From positions 289,443-353,442 of the forward strand of contig JBCCGT010000002.1 in NCBI GenBank assembly GCA_039029135.1: a stretch of DNA of 64,000 nt, written 5' to 3'. The notes beneath the pieces were generated by a model. It had not been told where the DNA came from. It searched no databases and worked only from the letters and a program-made list of their open reading frames with translations. Source of the DNA: JALZVT01 sp039029135. GTDB lineage: Bacteria > Pseudomonadota > Gammaproteobacteria > Pseudomonadales > Azotimanducaceae. This document shows positions 9,159 through 18,361 of this stretch, piece by piece (positions within the stretch are counted from its first letter, which is position 1; the number at the start of each line of letters is the position of its first letter). The position numbers and the translations under genes are program-made.

Positions 9159-9883
9159 GGCGAGTCGCCGCTACCGCCGGGCCCATAGTCCGCAGTAAGC
9201 CCCGCCAATAGCACGCCGATATTGCGATCGAAGAGCGCTTCGGACTCCGCGGTGGAGAAGTCGGTGACCCCCGTGGCGGCCAGGGTCGCGGCCAGGTTGG
9301 GAAACGGTTCCAGCGCCTCCTCTGAGAGCTGCAGTACGGCGTATCCGCCGGGGCCATGCTCGGCTTCGAGCTCCTCAAAGCGCTCCCACTTGGCCGCAAA
9401 GCTAAAGCAATAGTCGACGACCATGGCGTAGACCCGCCAGGCATCAGCGGCGCCGAAGCCCGCCCGCATGAGCACGCCGAGGGCCTCGTCCAGAATCGCG
9501 AACGCGGCCGGCGTCGTCGGGCCGACCTTCATGCCGTAGGCGGAAGCGCCCGGCAGCGCGAGCAGGGCCGCGCGAAACGAGCGCGCGAGCCCGGCCATGT
9601 AATCCTGCCAGGGCTGGTCGGCGTCCGGCAGCGAGATGCGGCGGCAGAAGTCATTCATACACGCATCGAGCAGGTCTTCCTTCGACGCGTAGTACCGGTA
9701 CAGCGCCGTCGTCGACACCTCAAGTTTGCGCGCGACCGAACTCATCGATAGCTCGTCGATGCCGATCTCGAGGGCCGCGCGCAGGATGCGCTCGCGGTCG
9801 ACGAGTGCCGGCCGGCCGGTGATGGGCGGTGGCGGCTTTTTCAGGCGCCGCAGTCGTCTGTGAGCCATGGCCCAGTATGACAT
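9155..9883 (-). CDS. TetR/AcrR-family transcription regulator
   Basis: A 242-aa regulator. The N-terminal helix-turn-helix runs through RERILRAALEIGIDELSMSS and the recognition helix VSTTALYRYYASKEDLL, the standard TetR_N pattern. The remainder is an all-helical ligand-binding region of TetR_C type. ATG at 9883 or 9868 are both possible starts. It is the first gene of a two-gene unit with the PepSY protein (4-nt overlap) and divergent from the RND exporter at 9977, so it most likely represses the exporter cluster or its own operon. A Fur box lies in the shared intergenic region. Confidence 0.88.
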   Translation of the reverse strand: MSYWAMAHRRLRRLKKPPPPITGRPALVDRERILRAALEIGIDELSMSSVARKLEVSTTALYRYYASKEDLLDACMNDFCRRISLPDADQPWQDYMAGLARSFRAALLALPGASAYGMKVGPTTPAAFAILDEALGVLMRAGFGAADAWRVYAMVVDYCFSFAAKWERFEELEAEHGPGGYAVLQLSEEALEPFPNLAATLAATGVTDFSTAESEALFDRNIGVLLAGLTADYGPGGSGDSP

Positions 9884-9899
9884 AGCCGCCTAAATTATT

Positions 9900-9918
9900 A
9901 ATGAGAATGATTTGCATT
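9900..9918. promoter_or_regulatory. Fur box in the TetR/RND divergent promoter region
   Basis: AATGAGAATGATTTGCATT differs at two positions from the classic AATGAGAATGATTATCATT Fur site. It sits 17 nt upstream of the TetR start and 58 nt upstream of the RND start, in an AT-rich pocket, and so could govern both transcription units. Confidence 0.8.
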
Positions 9919-9976
9919 TGCTGATTACAGGGTATAACTTTGCTTCGGTCGCAGCGTCTCCAAAGGCAGACTCCGC

Positions 9977-12325
9977 ATGTCCGACAGACAACCCAATCCT
10001 TGGCTCGCCCGCCTGACCGACCGGCTTATTCGGACCCGCGTCGCCTGCCTGACGGCCGTCGCCGCCATCACGCTGCTCGCCCTCAGCCAATTTCCAAAGC
10101 TCGTGATCGACAACTCCAACGAAGCCTTCTTTGTTGACGGCGATCCGACCCAGGAGCAGCTCGACGCCTTCCGCGATACCTTCGGCAACGACGACTTTGC
10201 GTTCGTACTGCTCGAACTGGAGGACGCATTCGCGCCACAGGCGATCGCCCGCGTCGGCGAACTCGCCGAGCGACTCGAACTCGAAGTGCCCCACGTGCTC
10301 GAGATGACCTGGATCGGCAACGTCGAGTGGATCCAGGGCGTGCCCGGCGGGATCGTGATCGAGCCGCTCATCGGCGACACGAACGCAGCACCCGCGGCAC
10401 TGGCGAGCGCCCGCGAGCGCGCGCTGAGCGACCCGCTGTACCGCGACCGGCTGGTGTCGGCGGACGGCACCACCGTCGGCCTGCTGCTCGAGTTCGACAA
10501 CTATCCCGAAGGCGGCATCGATCCGCGCAAGGACTCTCCCCCGGTCATCGCCGCGATCATCGCCGAGTTCCCGGATCTGCGCGCCTATGTGGTCGGCGGT
10601 CCGGTGTCGGACTACGAAATGGACATGCGCACGGCCGACGAGGCGCCGCGCTGGTTTGCGATGGCGCTGCTCGGCATGTTCGCTGCTCTCGCCTTCACCA
10701 CCCGCAGCGTCCTCGGCGTATTGGTGCCGGCGGCGACCGTCGTGCTCAGCGTGATCTGGACCCTGGGCTTCATCGCTGCGATCGGCTTCACGCTAAACCT
10801 GTTCGTGATCCTGGTGCCCACGCTGCTGCTGTGCGTCGGCATCGGCGACAGCATGCACGTGGTGGCAGAGATGAATCAGCTGCGTCGCGAGGGTCAGGAC
10901 ACCAAGGCCGCCCTCGGCGGTACAATCGATCTCGTCTCGAAACCGATCCTGCTGACCACGATCACGACGGCCGCCGGGTTCCTCGCTTTTCTCGCGACAG
11001 ATTTGCAGCCGCTACGCGAGCTGGGCATACAGGCCGCCATCGGCGTGACCGTCGCACTGCTGCTCACCTATCTGTTCGCCGTCCCGGTGCTGTCGTACGC
11101 ACGGCAGCGGAAAAGCGAACAGGCGGCACGGACGCGCAGCGACGTATTCGATCTGTTGCTCGCGCGTACCGCCGATCTGGTCGCTCGCAGCGGCACCGCC
11201 GTCGGCATCGGCGCGCTGGTGTTCGCCGGCGTGGTGGGCTTCGGCATTACACGGCTAGAGATCGACACCAACACGATCAACTCGATGAATCCGGACGAGC
11301 CGCTGCGAGTTGCCTTCGAATACGTCGACGAGACCATGGGCGGTTCGATGTCCATCGAGCTCGTGGCCAGCGCGGGTCGCGACGACGGTATCAAAGACAC
11401 CGCGTTTCTCTCTAAGGTAGCGCGCCTGCAGGCTTACCTGGACGAGCACCCACGGGTCACCCAGACGTCGAGCGTGCTGGATCAGCTCAAGCAGATGAAC
11501 CGCGCGGTGAATGAAAACGCCGCCGCGGCGTACCGCCTGCCAGACCGGAACAGCCAGATCGCGGAGTATCTGCTGCTGTATGAATCGGGCGGCGGCTCGC
11601 AGCTCGAGCAGTTCGTCTCGTTCACTTACGATGCGCTGCGAATCCAGGCGCGCACGCGATCGCTCGACTTCGCGGCGGTTCGAGATCTAACCAACGACAT
11701 CGAGACCTTTGTGCGCGACGAGCTCGACGGCGAACTGGACGTGCACGCGACGGGCACGCTGCCGCTGTTCCAGCATCTCGGCGATCTGGTCGCCGAGGGG
11801 CAGGCGCGCAGCGTGGTGCTGGCGCTGATCGCCATCGCCCTGATTCTCGTACTCGCGCTGCGCTCGTTGACGCTCGGCCTGCTCGCCATGGTGCCGAACG
11901 TGCTACCTGTGTTGATTGGTCTCGGTGCGATGGGCTGGCTGGGCGCCGAGTTTAATCTGGTGATGGCCGTGCTCGCCCCGATGGTGCTCGGCGTGGCGGT
12001 GGACGACACGGTGCACTTTTTCACTCGCTTCCGGCGCTACTTCGACGAGCGGCAGGACTATACCGAGGCCTATCGGGAAACGATGCGCACGGTCGGTCGG
12101 CCGCTGCTGTTCACCACGCTGGTTCTGATGGCTGGCTTTATCGGCTTTTACTTTTCCGTGTTCGACGGGCCGCGCAACTTCGCCGTCGCGTCGCTGATTG
12201 CGTTTTCCAGCGCCCTGCTCGCCGAGTTTCTGGTGGCGCCCGCGCTGTTGAGATGGTTCAAGCCGCTCGGACCCGACAAGCACGCAAAGGCGCAAACCGA
12301 CGCGGCGCCCGCCCTGCACGCATGA
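9977..12325 (+). CDS. RND/MMPL-family exporter
   Basis: A 782-aa inner-membrane transporter with two RND repeats: TM1 (about 22-38), a periplasmic loop, a cluster of helices at about 220-370, TM7 near 410, a second periplasmic loop, and helices at about 610-770. The duplicated GD-x-x-H motifs (VGIGDSMHVV and VAVDDTVHFF) are those of the small RND/MMPL branch that includes hopanoid and lipid exporters and lacks a separate membrane-fusion protein. It is followed at 41 nt by a LolA-like protein and then a barrel protein, suggesting that the three carry a lipid or hydrophobic substrate to the outer membrane. The Fur box upstream suggests iron-dependent expression. Confidence 0.88.
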   Translation: MSDRQPNPWLARLTDRLIRTRVACLTAVAAITLLALSQFPKLVIDNSNEAFFVDGDPTQEQLDAFRDTFGNDDFAFVLLELEDAFAPQAIARVGELAERLELEVPHVLEMTWIGNVEWIQGVPGGIVIEPLIGDTNAAPAALASARERALSDPLYRDRLVSADGTTVGLLLEFDNYPEGGIDPRKDSPPVIAAIIAEFPDLRAYVVGGPVSDYEMDMRTADEAPRWFAMALLGMFAALAFTTRSVLGVLVPAATVVLSVIWTLGFIAAIGFTLNLFVILVPTLLLCVGIGDSMHVVAEMNQLRREGQDTKAALGGTIDLVSKPILLTTITTAAGFLAFLATDLQPLRELGIQAAIGVTVALLLTYLFAVPVLSYARQRKSEQAARTRSDVFDLLLARTADLVARSGTAVGIGALVFAGVVGFGITRLEIDTNTINSMNPDEPLRVAFEYVDETMGGSMSIELVASAGRDDGIKDTAFLSKVARLQAYLDEHPRVTQTSSVLDQLKQMNRAVNENAAAAYRLPDRNSQIAEYLLLYESGGGSQLEQFVSFTYDALRIQARTRSLDFAAVRDLTNDIETFVRDELDGELDVHATGTLPLFQHLGDLVAEGQARSVVLALIAIALILVLALRSLTLGLLAMVPNVLPVLIGLGAMGWLGAEFNLVMAVLAPMVLGVAVDDTVHFFTRFRRYFDERQDYTEAYRETMRTVGRPLLFTTLVLMAGFIGFYFSVFDGPRNFAVASLIAFSSALLAEFLVAPALLRWFKPLGPDKHAKAQTDAAPALHA

Positions 12326-12365
12326 GCGTCCGCTACGCCAGGATTGCAGCAAGAGAGGAGCGAAA

Positions 12366-13181
12366 ATGATCAAGTTTCATAGATCGACCAGGATCGCCGC
12401 CGCGATGGCTTGTGTGCTCGCAGCTTCCGGCGCCGCGTCGGATACAACCGAAACGACTGACGCCCAGACGGCGCTGGACGGCCGCACGATCATCGCCCGG
12501 GTCGACGATGCCAACGACTCGGCGGACGGGCGCCGTCAGGCAACGATGCTGATCGAGCGCGGCAAACAGAAACTGGTCCGGCGACTCGCGATGCAGAACA
12601 AGCGCTACGGGGACGACGAGCGCTCGCTCATTCGCTTCCTGGAGCCGGCGGACGTGCGCAACACCCAGTTTCTGTCCTGGACCTACGACGAGGTCGCGCG
12701 CAACGACGACCTGTGGGTGTTCTTTCCTACGGAAAACCTGATTCGCCGCATCAGCGGCGGCGGCAAGCGCGGCTCCTTCATGCGCAGCGACTTTGCCAAC
12801 GAAGACATCGAACGGCGCAGCGTCGATGACGACACCCACGACTACATCGAGACCGTGCAGCTCGGCGACCGACCCGCCTACGTCGTGGAGTCGCGACCCG
12901 TCCCCGCCAAGGCGCAGGACTCGGCGTACGCGATGCGCCGCAGCTGGATCGACACGGAGCGCTGGATCGCGCTGCAGGTGGAGTACTACGACCGCCGCGA
13001 CCGACTGATGAAGCGCCTGAGTCAGGGCGGCATCGAGGAGATCGACGGCATCTGGACCGCGACCAAGCTGATCATGGAAACGCCGCGACGCAAGTCGCGC
13101 ACGCTCATGCAGTATTCCGAGGTCGCCTACAACGTCGGTCTGGAAGACGCCGTATTCGAGCAGGCGACCCTCGGCCGCTAG
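12366..13181 (+). CDS. Outer-membrane lipoprotein-sorting (LolA-like) protein
   Basis: A 271-aa periplasmic protein with a signal peptide (residues 1-24, cleavage near ASGAAS). The body (GKQKLVRRLAMQNKRYGDDE, RSLIRFLEPADVRNTQFLSW, DDLWVFFPTENLIRRI) is characteristic of the LolA-like family (PF17131) annotated as outer membrane lipoprotein-sorting protein, which accompanies RND exporters. GAGGAG lies 5 nt before the ATG. It is the second gene of the RND-LolA-barrel set and is predicted to chaperone a lipid between the membranes. Confidence 0.85.
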   Translation: MIKFHRSTRIAAAMACVLAASGAASDTTETTDAQTALDGRTIIARVDDANDSADGRRQATMLIERGKQKLVRRLAMQNKRYGDDERSLIRFLEPADVRNTQFLSWTYDEVARNDDLWVFFPTENLIRRISGGGKRGSFMRSDFANEDIERRSVDDDTHDYIETVQLGDRPAYVVESRPVPAKAQDSAYAMRRSWIDTERWIALQVEYYDRRDRLMKRLSQGGIEEIDGIWTATKLIMETPRRKSRTLMQYSEVAYNVGLEDAVFEQATLGR

Positions 13182-13202
13182 AGCAGAGCCGGTCGCAACG
13201 CC

Positions 13203-14423
13203 ATGCATCGATCAGTGCTGGCAGCAGGCCTGTTGCTGGTCGCCGGCGTGTCCGCGGCTGCAGAAGATCCGTTCGATTTCGATCTGACGCCCGCGCTGGA
13301 CGACTCGCCGCGCTGGCAACTCAGCGGCTATCTGGAGGCGCGCGGTAGGGTATTTACCGCTGCCGACGCGACGCTCGATATAGAAGCCGGGGACTGGCTG
13401 TCGCGTCGTCTGCAGGCCTTTGCAGAGCTGAGCTATCGCGGCGAGCACTGGCGCTCGCGGCTGTCCGGCACGGTCGAGCACGACGCGGCCAAGCGCGACT
13501 TTCGCGCCGCGTATCGCGGCGAGATTCGTGAGGCCGCGGTGACCTTCATCACGGGTGACACGCAGCTTACGGCGGGCCGCGAGCGACTCGCGTGGGGCAC
13601 GGCCGACGGCGCCAGCACCATCGATCGGGTCAACGCTATCGACTTCAGGGATCCCGTGGGCAACGGCCGCACCGCCTCTCGTCGACCGTCCTGGCTCGTG
13701 CGCATCAATCGCGCGACGTCGCTGGGCGATTTCGAAGCCGTCTGGCTGCCACGGGGGCGGGATCGCAAACGCGCAGAGACCAACAGCCCGTGGGAGGCAA
13801 TCGAGCTGCGCGGGCTGCGCGCGACGGGCGCGGCCCTCGCGCTGCCCGTTGTCATCGAGGATCCACACGATCATGAGTACGGGCTGCGCTTCACGCACTA
13901 CGGGCAGGGGTTCGACTGGGGACTCGCCGTATTCGACGGCGACGCCGACTTCCCGACCGACGTACGCATGAACGCGGACGCGGTTCGCGCGTTCCCCGCA
14001 CGGCGCCGCACCTGGAACGCGAACACCGCCATCGGCTTCGGCGCGAGCACCTTGCGCGGCGAGCTGGCCTATACCGAGCAGACGGAGCAGTGGCAGGCGA
14101 TCCTCGGCTGGGACCGGACGTTCTTCGAGAGCCTCTACCTGAACGTTCAGGCGTTCTGGGACAGCGCGCCCGCACAGCGCAACACGCACGGCGCCACCTT
14201 CGCCGTCACCCAGGGGCTGCTGGAGGACGCCGCCACGATCGGCGTCCGCGGGCAGATCGCGAACCGCGATCAGTTCGCCGTAGAGAGCTTCATAGAATGG
14301 CAGCCACGCGACGGGCTCCTGCTGAGCATTAGGGCGCTGCAGTTCGGCGGCGATTCCGGCACGCCGCTCGGCGCGTTCGCCAAACGCGACTTCGTCGACG
14401 TGACGCTGCGCTGGTCGATCTGA
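13203..14423 (+). CDS. Outer-membrane beta-barrel protein (DUF1302-like)
   Basis: A 406-aa exported protein with a signal peptide (1-20, VSAAAE). The rest is alternating polar/aromatic strands with repeated RLSG, RGEL and WDRTFF-type stretches and ends with a terminal hydrophobic strand (FVDVTLRWSI), as an outer-membrane barrel should. The RERLAWG segment followed by N-x-I-D-F-R-D is typical of DUF1302-type barrels found beside RND/LolA-like pairs. Only 21 nt separate it from the LolA-like gene. It is probably the exit component of the same export system. Confidence 0.75.
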   Translation: MHRSVLAAGLLLVAGVSAAAEDPFDFDLTPALDDSPRWQLSGYLEARGRVFTAADATLDIEAGDWLSRRLQAFAELSYRGEHWRSRLSGTVEHDAAKRDFRAAYRGEIREAAVTFITGDTQLTAGRERLAWGTADGASTIDRVNAIDFRDPVGNGRTASRRPSWLVRINRATSLGDFEAVWLPRGRDRKRAETNSPWEAIELRGLRATGAALALPVVIEDPHDHEYGLRFTHYGQGFDWGLAVFDGDADFPTDVRMNADAVRAFPARRRTWNANTAIGFGASTLRGELAYTEQTEQWQAILGWDRTFFESLYLNVQAFWDSAPAQRNTHGATFAVTQGLLEDAATIGVRGQIANRDQFAVESFIEWQPRDGLLLSIRALQFGGDSGTPLGAFAKRDFVDVTLRWSI

Positions 14424-14514
14424 CGTCGCCCAGGGCCACCGGGCGCGAGCGCAAGAACCGCGACTCGTCGGGCGCGCAGCAAACTTTGCAGCGCGGCGTC
14501 GGGATGGATGCCGC

Positions 14515-14583
14515 CTTCCCTTTTCCGGCGCAACCGGAAACCGCCGGAAACTCAACCTAGAAGCTATCCGGCTGACAGGGAAG
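14515..14583 (+). ncRNA. Possible structured 5' leader RNA before the Cys-rich lipoprotein
   Basis: CTTCCCT (14515-14521) can pair with AGGGAAG (14577-14583). Inside lies a perfect 9-bp hairpin (14522-14530 with 14542-14550) and a further 26-nt arm. The closed multibranched shape, 53 nt ahead of the coding region and on its strand, resembles a riboswitch or leader element, but it matches no class I can name. Confidence 0.35.
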
Positions 14584-14636
14584 ACTAAGGTCTCAAAGTT
14601 TTCTATTCTGCGGATTCGCAAAAAAGGAAAGATGCG

Positions 14637-15209
14637 ATGAAGCCTCTGCCCGCCTTGTTGCTCGCAATCACCCTGTTCACCGCCCTGGCTGGCTGTGCAC
14701 TGGCTCCCGCAGGGAATGGCCAGCAGTGCGCGGCGACCAGCACGCTGAGGGGCCAAAGCTGCGATGCGCCCCTCAATGGGTACGCCAATCAGGCGCAGTG
14801 CGTGGCAGCATACAACGCCTGCCTTAATGCCATGCCCCGCTTGATGCACCGCTGGTGCGTCAAGGTCGACCAGCCGAACTGCGTGAACAACGACGACTGC
14901 CCAAAGGGATCCTGCTGCAACGTCCGCCCGGTCAACCAGAAGAATTGGAAGGATCTTCAGTGTCATCAGACGGGCCGGCAAAACCGCTGGCGCTTCGCGG
15001 TTTTTGATGTTGCCGACTGCAAGTGCGACTGCACCAAGGGCCCTTATCCGGAACCGCCGGAAGGGCCAGAAGGCATAACCCTGGCGTGCGACCTGAACGC
15101 TATAGACTGCTCAGGCTGCTCCACGCCAGGCTCAATGGGAAAAGACGGCAGCGGCAAAGCCTGCTTAGTCGAACCCACGCCCTGGGAGGTGTCGGAAAAA
15201 CCACGCTGA
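14637..15209 (+). CDS. Cys-rich lipoprotein of unknown function
   Basis: A 190-aa protein with a lipoprotein signal (LAGC, Cys20) and many further cysteines in pairs (e.g. CPKGSCC, CKCDCTKG, CSGC), which suggests a disulfide-knotted surface domain. AAAAGGAAAG precedes the start; a second ATG 5 nt upstream is out of frame. I do not recognise a family. It stands alone between the RND export cluster and the iron island and is preceded by the candidate structured leader at 14515-14583. Confidence 0.7.
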   Translation: MKPLPALLLAITLFTALAGCALAPAGNGQQCAATSTLRGQSCDAPLNGYANQAQCVAAYNACLNAMPRLMHRWCVKVDQPNCVNNDDCPKGSCCNVRPVNQKNWKDLQCHQTGRQNRWRFAVFDVADCKCDCTKGPYPEPPEGPEGITLACDLNAIDCSGCSTPGSMGKDGSGKACLVEPTPWEVSEKPR

Positions 15210-15242
15210 AGCCGTGACCTTCTGAGTCAGCCCGGCTGCGCG

Positions 15243-16154
15243 TCAGGCGCGCAGCAGCCTCGGCAGCGCGGCGTTAGGACGCGCCTCGGCCTCGACGCCG
15301 AAGCGCAGATCCGCGGGCCGCTGCGCCGCCGGCAGCCAGGTCCCCGCCAGTCGATCCCAGACCGCGAGGCAGGTGCCCAGATTCGCGTGGCCGTGCGCGA
15401 CGCTGTGATGCAGCTGATGCTGGGCCGGGCTGATGAACAGACGCTCGCCGCGGCCGAAACCGAGCCAGATGTGCGAGTGGCGCAGATTCGCGCCGGCCAT
15501 GTTGAAGAGAAAGCCGAGCGCGTCGACGCCCAGTATGTCCCAGCCGCTTAGCCGCCCCTGAAACAGCCACAGGAACACGCCGCCGACGCCGCCGACAACC
15601 AGCAGGCCGCGCAGGTAATACAGCACCTGCTCTATAGGATGTACGCGAAACAGCGTCAGCGGGGTCAGCACCTCGGCGCTGTGGTGCAGCCGGTGCAGGC
15701 GCCACAGGAACGGCACCCGATGCATGAGCGCATGCAGCCCGAAGCGGCTGCCGTCTTCCACTACGAAAAGTGTCAGCGTAAACAGCGTTGCGATGGCAAG
15801 CCAGGGCAGCTCGACGTCCGGCGCGTTGCCCAGCGTGTCCTGCAGCGTCGAGCCGACCGCCAGGGTGACGACCAGGTGGCTGCCGAAAAGCGGCACCAGC
15901 AGCAGCGCCCGCAGGAAACCGTTAGAGATCAGCAGCGCGAGATCGACGGCGGACGAGCGGTGCAGCCAATATCGGCGATCGAACAGCGCGGCAAGCTGGG
16001 CGCGCCAGTCGAAGCCGCCCTGCCGCCGCGCGGTGATCCAGGCGGCGAGCAGGAGCGACGAGAGCAGCGCACCCCAGAAGATGCGCCGCCCCGGATCGTT
16101 AACGTAGTGCCAAGGCGTGGCGAGCAGCTCAAGCGCAGACCACAGTGCCTCCAC
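15243..16154 (-). CDS. Sterol desaturase/fatty acid hydroxylase family di-iron enzyme
   Basis: A 303-aa integral membrane protein. It has the histidine clusters of the fatty acid hydroxylase superfamily: HALMH, HRLHH and HQLHH, plus an H-x-H pair (RHSHIW), which bind two irons. Hydrophobic helices at about 25-42, 75-98, 115-135 and 180-200 bracket them. It starts 20 nt after the TonB receptor and so ends the iron-regulated unit. Substrate (fatty acid, sterol or hopanoid) cannot be told. Confidence 0.88.
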   Translation of the reverse strand: MEALWSALELLATPWHYVNDPGRRIFWGALLSSLLLAAWITARRQGGFDWRAQLAALFDRRYWLHRSSAVDLALLISNGFLRALLLVPLFGSHLVVTLAVGSTLQDTLGNAPDVELPWLAIATLFTLTLFVVEDGSRFGLHALMHRVPFLWRLHRLHHSAEVLTPLTLFRVHPIEQVLYYLRGLLVVGGVGGVFLWLFQGRLSGWDILGVDALGFLFNMAGANLRHSHIWLGFGRGERLFISPAQHQLHHSVAHGHANLGTCLAVWDRLAGTWLPAAQRPADLRFGVEAEARPNAALPRLLRA

Positions 16155-16174
16155 GTCGGCGTGCCGCTACAACG

Positions 16175-18361
16175 CTACAGCCGGAGGCGGACCCGGCCGA
16201 ACGCCGCCCGCGGCCGGTTGGGACGCGCGGCGAACGGCCGATGGGAGACGATCGCCGCCTCGTCGGTCACGTTCTGCACGACGACCTGCAGATCCAGACG
16301 CTCGTTGACGTACCAGGTGCCGGCGAGATCCAGCGTCAGAAAGGCCTCGGTTTGTAGCCCGTCCGAAACCGAATCCGCGCCGGGCTCCTCGCGCATCGCC
16401 GACTGATACTTCAGCGCGGCGCTGGCCTCGAAGCGAGCGTGCGCAAGCGCGAACTCCAACCGGCCGATGTGTTCCGGCAGATAGGGCAGTTCGTCGCCGC
16501 GGCGCACCAGTCCCCACTGGGAGAACTGCGAGAGGAAGGACTGCTGAAAGGCCGACTCCGTATAGGTGTAGTTGCCGGACAGCGTCGCGGTGAGGGCGTC
16601 GTTCAGCGCGCGCGTGGCGGCGAAGGAGGCCTCGACGCCGGCGATCTCGACGTTGCCGCCGTTGAACTCCTCGCCGACGTTACAGCCGCTGTCGCTGGCC
16701 CGGCAGCGACCCAGCAGGTTGTCGTAGTCGCTGAAGAAACCGACGACGTCGGCGGTGAGCCAGTCGCTCGTGTAGCGCGCGCCGTATTCGTAGTTGAGGC
16801 TTTCCTCCGGATCGACGTCGCCGCTGCCCGGACCGGCCGGCGAGAAGCCGCGATTGATGCCGGCGAGCAGGCCGATGCGATCGGTGACCTGCCAGAACAC
16901 GCCGGCGCCCGGCGAGAAGTTCGTCTGGCTGCTATCGGAGCGGGTGCCGCTCAGGAAGTTATCCAGCCGGCCGTCGATGTCCTCGAAGCGGCCCCCTAGC
17001 GTCAGGCGCACCGGACCGATCTGGACCTGATCCTCGACGAACACGGCGATCGCGTCGGTCTCGCCATGATTGCGAACCTTGGAACCGCGCTGGACGCCGT
17101 CGAAAACAAGCTCGCCGTCGATCATCAGGTAGCCGGCGCGGCGATGATCACGATTCACCTCGTCGTGGTGCACGCGAACGCCCACGGTCAGCGCATGATC
17201 GATATCGCCGGTGCTGAAGTCGTACAGCCCGGTGACCTGCAGGCCATAGACCTTGTAGTTGCGATCGTTGTTGGTGATGTCGATGCCCAGCGCGTCCGAT
17301 CCGTCGGAATCGATCTGTCCCGTCAGCACCAGATACTCGTCGACGAAGCGGTCGGGGAAGCGCAGCACGTTGCGAACGTCGGTGCCGCTCAGCAGGCCGT
17401 CGAACTTGTTCCACTCGCGATCGTACTCGTTGTAATAGGCCTTGGCGTTCAGCGACAGGGATTCGTTAAGCGAGAGCGCGTAGTTCAGGTGCGCCTGATA
17501 GTGCTCCGACTGAAACCGGTCGAGCGCCGCCGCTCGATAGCGCCGGTTCGGGTCTTCGGAAAAATCGAAGTCCGTCAGTCCGAGATAGGTCTCATCGGCG
17601 TCTTCATCGGCGAAGCCCAGCTTCAGTGTGAGCTGCTGCGCGCGCGCATCATCCGAGCGCCAGCCGAGCTTGAGATTGACGTCGTTGCGCTCGAAGCCGG
17701 TCGGGCCGCCGCCGTCCTGATCCTTGAAGCCGTCGCTGGAGTAATGCAGCCCGTCCAGCAGATAGCCGAACTGACCCACGCTGTCGCCATAGGCGCCGCC
17801 GAACTTGAGAAAGCCTTGGTTGCCCGCGCTGGCCTCGATCTCCGCGACGCGCTCGCTCGGCAGCGGTCGTGTGACGAAGTTCAGTGCGCCACCGACGGTG
17901 TGCGGGCCGTGCCGGATCGCCGCCGGCCCCTTCAGGACCTCCAGCGCGTGGATCCGCGCCGCGTTCGGTACGTAGTACGCGGCCGGCGCCGAATAAGGCG
18001 CCGGGCCGATCAGGACGCCGTCTTCCATCATCGTGATCTTTTGGCTGCGATCCGACGTGGCGCCGCGGATACCGATGTTCGGGCGCAGCCCGAAGCCGTC
18101 CTCTTCGCGCACGTAGATGCCGGGCACGGCCGCCAGGATCTGATGCAGGTCGACCGCATCGAAACGCTCGAGCTGATCGGTGTCGATCAGCGCGCCCGAC
18201 CCGGGAATCAACCGGGCCTCTTCGCGACTGCCGAGGACCAACACTTCCTCGTAGATCTCGACCGCGTCTTCGCCTTCCTCAGCGCCTGCCGCGGGCGCCG
18301 CGAGGAAAGCAGCCGAGAGAATTCCGGCGGCGAACAGAACCGTCAGGTCGCGACTAGTCAT
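16175..18361 (-). CDS. TonB-dependent receptor, FecA-like
   Basis: A 728-aa outer-membrane receptor with signal peptide (cleavage near AAGAEEG). The TonB box is probably EEVLVLGSR (about 40-48). The plug domain contains IGIRGATSDRSQKITMMEDG, then ALEVLKGPAAIRHGPHTVGG, both strongly FecA-like, and the 22-strand barrel ends in FGRVRLRL. FecA-type receptors import ferric citrate and similar chelates. The start overlaps the stop of the upstream imelysin-like gene by 8 nt. Together with the imelysin and di-heme genes it makes this an iron-uptake island. Confidence 0.92.
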   Translation of the reverse strand: MTSRDLTVLFAAGILSAAFLAAPAAGAEEGEDAVEIYEEVLVLGSREEARLIPGSGALIDTDQLERFDAVDLHQILAAVPGIYVREEDGFGLRPNIGIRGATSDRSQKITMMEDGVLIGPAPYSAPAAYYVPNAARIHALEVLKGPAAIRHGPHTVGGALNFVTRPLPSERVAEIEASAGNQGFLKFGGAYGDSVGQFGYLLDGLHYSSDGFKDQDGGGPTGFERNDVNLKLGWRSDDARAQQLTLKLGFADEDADETYLGLTDFDFSEDPNRRYRAAALDRFQSEHYQAHLNYALSLNESLSLNAKAYYNEYDREWNKFDGLLSGTDVRNVLRFPDRFVDEYLVLTGQIDSDGSDALGIDITNNDRNYKVYGLQVTGLYDFSTGDIDHALTVGVRVHHDEVNRDHRRAGYLMIDGELVFDGVQRGSKVRNHGETDAIAVFVEDQVQIGPVRLTLGGRFEDIDGRLDNFLSGTRSDSSQTNFSPGAGVFWQVTDRIGLLAGINRGFSPAGPGSGDVDPEESLNYEYGARYTSDWLTADVVGFFSDYDNLLGRCRASDSGCNVGEEFNGGNVEIAGVEASFAATRALNDALTATLSGNYTYTESAFQQSFLSQFSQWGLVRRGDELPYLPEHIGRLEFALAHARFEASAALKYQSAMREEPGADSVSDGLQTEAFLTLDLAGTWYVNERLDLQVVVQNVTDEAAIVSHRPFAARPNRPRAAFGRVRLRL

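Noticed and set aside
13212..14981. Long minus-strand frame of 589 codons
   Set aside because: Antisense of the barrel protein and lipoprotein genes; composition is Arg/Ala-rich and has no motif, as expected for a GC-rich shadow frame.
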